Assembly (NCBI RefSeq): GCF_023273875.1
Contig: NZ_CP096882.1
Coordinates: forward strand, 1,860,001-1,924,000
Direction of reading: 5' to 3'
Source of the DNA: Pseudarthrobacter sp. SSS035
GTDB taxonomy: Bacteria > Actinomycetota > Actinomycetes > Actinomycetales > Micrococcaceae
Length of the DNA: 64,000 nt
The notes under the pieces are model-generated. The model had not been told where the DNA came from, searched no databases, and saw only the letters and a list, made by a program, of their open reading frames with translations. A program made the translations under genes and the position numbers. This document shows, in pieces, positions 63,312-64,000 of this stretch. Each line of letters begins with the position of its first letter. The first letter of the stretch is position 1.

Positions 63312-64000
63312 ATGCTGGATCGTGGTGCACGTCCGAGCGTAACGATCGTCATTTGTGCTTATACCGAAAGGCGTTGGGACCGGTTGCTGGACGTCATAGA
63401 GTCCGTCCGGGCCCAATCAGTTGCACCCCAAGAGGTCCTGGTGGTCATTGACCACAACGAGGCTCTGTATGAGCGGCTCACCGAAATTGTGGATGACGTG
63501 ACGGTGGTGGAGAGCAGCGGTCCACGCGGGTTGTCCGGAGCGCGGAACACCGGCGTCGAACTTGCCGATTCGGACATTGTGGCCTTCCTCGACGACGACG
63601 CCGAGGCAGCCCCGGACTGGCTTCAACGGCTGCTTGCCCTCTATGACGATCCTGATGTCCTGGCCGTCGGCGGCCGCGTGGAACCGGTGTGGGAAACGGG
63701 CCGTCCGGGCTACTTCGGTGAAGAGCTCGACTGGATCGTAGGATGCAGCCACCGCGGAATGCCCAAGGTGGCCTCCGAGGTCCGGAACGTCATCGGCGCA
63801 AACATGTCCTTCAGGCTCGAAGTCCTCCGCCAGGTTGGCGGCTTCAACCTTTCGCTGGGGCGCCAGGGCACTTTGCCCCTTGGCTGCGAGGAGACCGAGA
63901 TCTGCATCCGTTCGAAGATAGGCTCACCCGGATCGCGGATCGTCTACGAACCCGCGGCTTTGGTCCGTCACCATGTGCCGGCGGACAGGGGGACATTGCG
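63312..64000 (+). CDS. GT2 family glycosyltransferase, 3' truncated by the window end
   Basis: Starts with ATG one base after the previous stop and continues past base 64000. 229 codons are visible: SVTIVICAYTERRWDRLLDV, VVIDHNEALYERL, RNTGVELADSDIVAFLDDDAEAAPDW (DxD-type) and ANMSFRLEVLRQVGGF, CEETEICIRS. Same family as the preceding gene; the C terminus is unseen. Confidence 0.9.
   Translation, partial: MLDRGARPSVTIVICAYTERRWDRLLDVIESVRAQSVAPQEVLVVIDHNEALYERLTEIVDDVTVVESSGPRGLSGARNTGVELADSDIVAFLDDDAEAAPDWLQRLLALYDDPDVLAVGGRVEPVWETGRPGYFGEELDWIVGCSHRGMPKVASEVRNVIGANMSFRLEVLRQVGGFNLSLGRQGTLPLGCEETEICIRSKIGSPGSRIVYEPAALVRHHVPADRGTL

Overview
The window is about 64 kb of a high-G+C actinobacterial chromosome spanning the replication origin and the partition locus. 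Gene order and product types point to the Micrococcaceae, most likely Arthrobacter or Pseudarthrobacter. The evidence is the order gyrA-gyrB-DUF721/DciA-recF-gnd-dnaN-oriC-dnaA-rpmH-rnpA-yidD-yidC-jag-rsmG-parA-parB, the DUF3566 gene next to gyrA, tRNA-Ile/DLW-39/tRNA-Ala, and crgA, a class E sortase and PASTA-kinase remnants at the left edge. No species can be fixed from sequence alone.

Layout. 1-4.7 kb: 3' end of a PASTA kinase gene, a pabA/trpG-like amidotransferase, a 56-aa membrane protein and class E sortase in an overlapping operon, crgA, a tag glycosylase, and an AhpD-like gene flanked on both sides by dense DnaA-box clusters. 4.8-9.4 kb: rhomboid protease and cyclophilin operon, a repeat-rich one-TM protein, a GT2 glycosyltransferase, an EamA transporter. 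9.4-18.5 kb: tRNA-Ala, DLW-39 protein, tRNA-Ile, DUF3566, gyrA, gyrB, DciA, recF, gnd. 18.6-22.2 kb: dnaN, oriC, dnaA. 22.2-27.9 kb: rpmH, rnpA, yidD, yidC, jag, rsmG, parA, parB.

27.9-36.1 kb is the most unusual part. It is an ~8 kb stretch with no native gene I can support. It carries nine parS or near-parS 16-mers (a tenth lies at the start of parA), a further DnaA-box cluster, a tandem repeat, and an inserted IS21-family element (istA/istB). It looks like the chromosomal centromere, colonised by a transposon.

36.1-44.4 kb: trxA/trxB, a pseudokinase-discoidin membrane protein, murJ, a NUDIX hydrolase, a CCA-adding enzyme and a histidine phosphatase. 44.5-48.1 kb: two tiny ORFs with near-perfect Shine-Dalgarno sequences, a GT87-like membrane glycosyltransferase and an FAD oxidoreductase. 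48.2-52 kb: a class B penicillin-binding protein gene broken by one extra C, and an ABC-F ATPase. 52-64 kb: DeoR regulator/MFS operon, a PAP2-diacylglycerol kinase fusion, an ABC exporter with its NarL-type two-component system behind phased direct repeats, a Tat lipoprotein intradiol-dioxygenase homologue, an M18 aminopeptidase and two GT2 glycosyltransferases (the last cut by the window end).

Together the centre of the window encodes initiation (DnaA, oriC), the clamp (DnaN), helicase loading (DciA), repair (RecF), supercoiling (GyrAB), and origin segregation (ParAB-parS). The flanks carry envelope biogenesis (MurJ, PBP, sortase, CrgA, YidC, glycosyltransferases) and redox functions. The strongest candidates for something undescribed are the intermixed parS/DnaA-box centromere and the second DnaA-box supercluster about 16 kb from dnaA.
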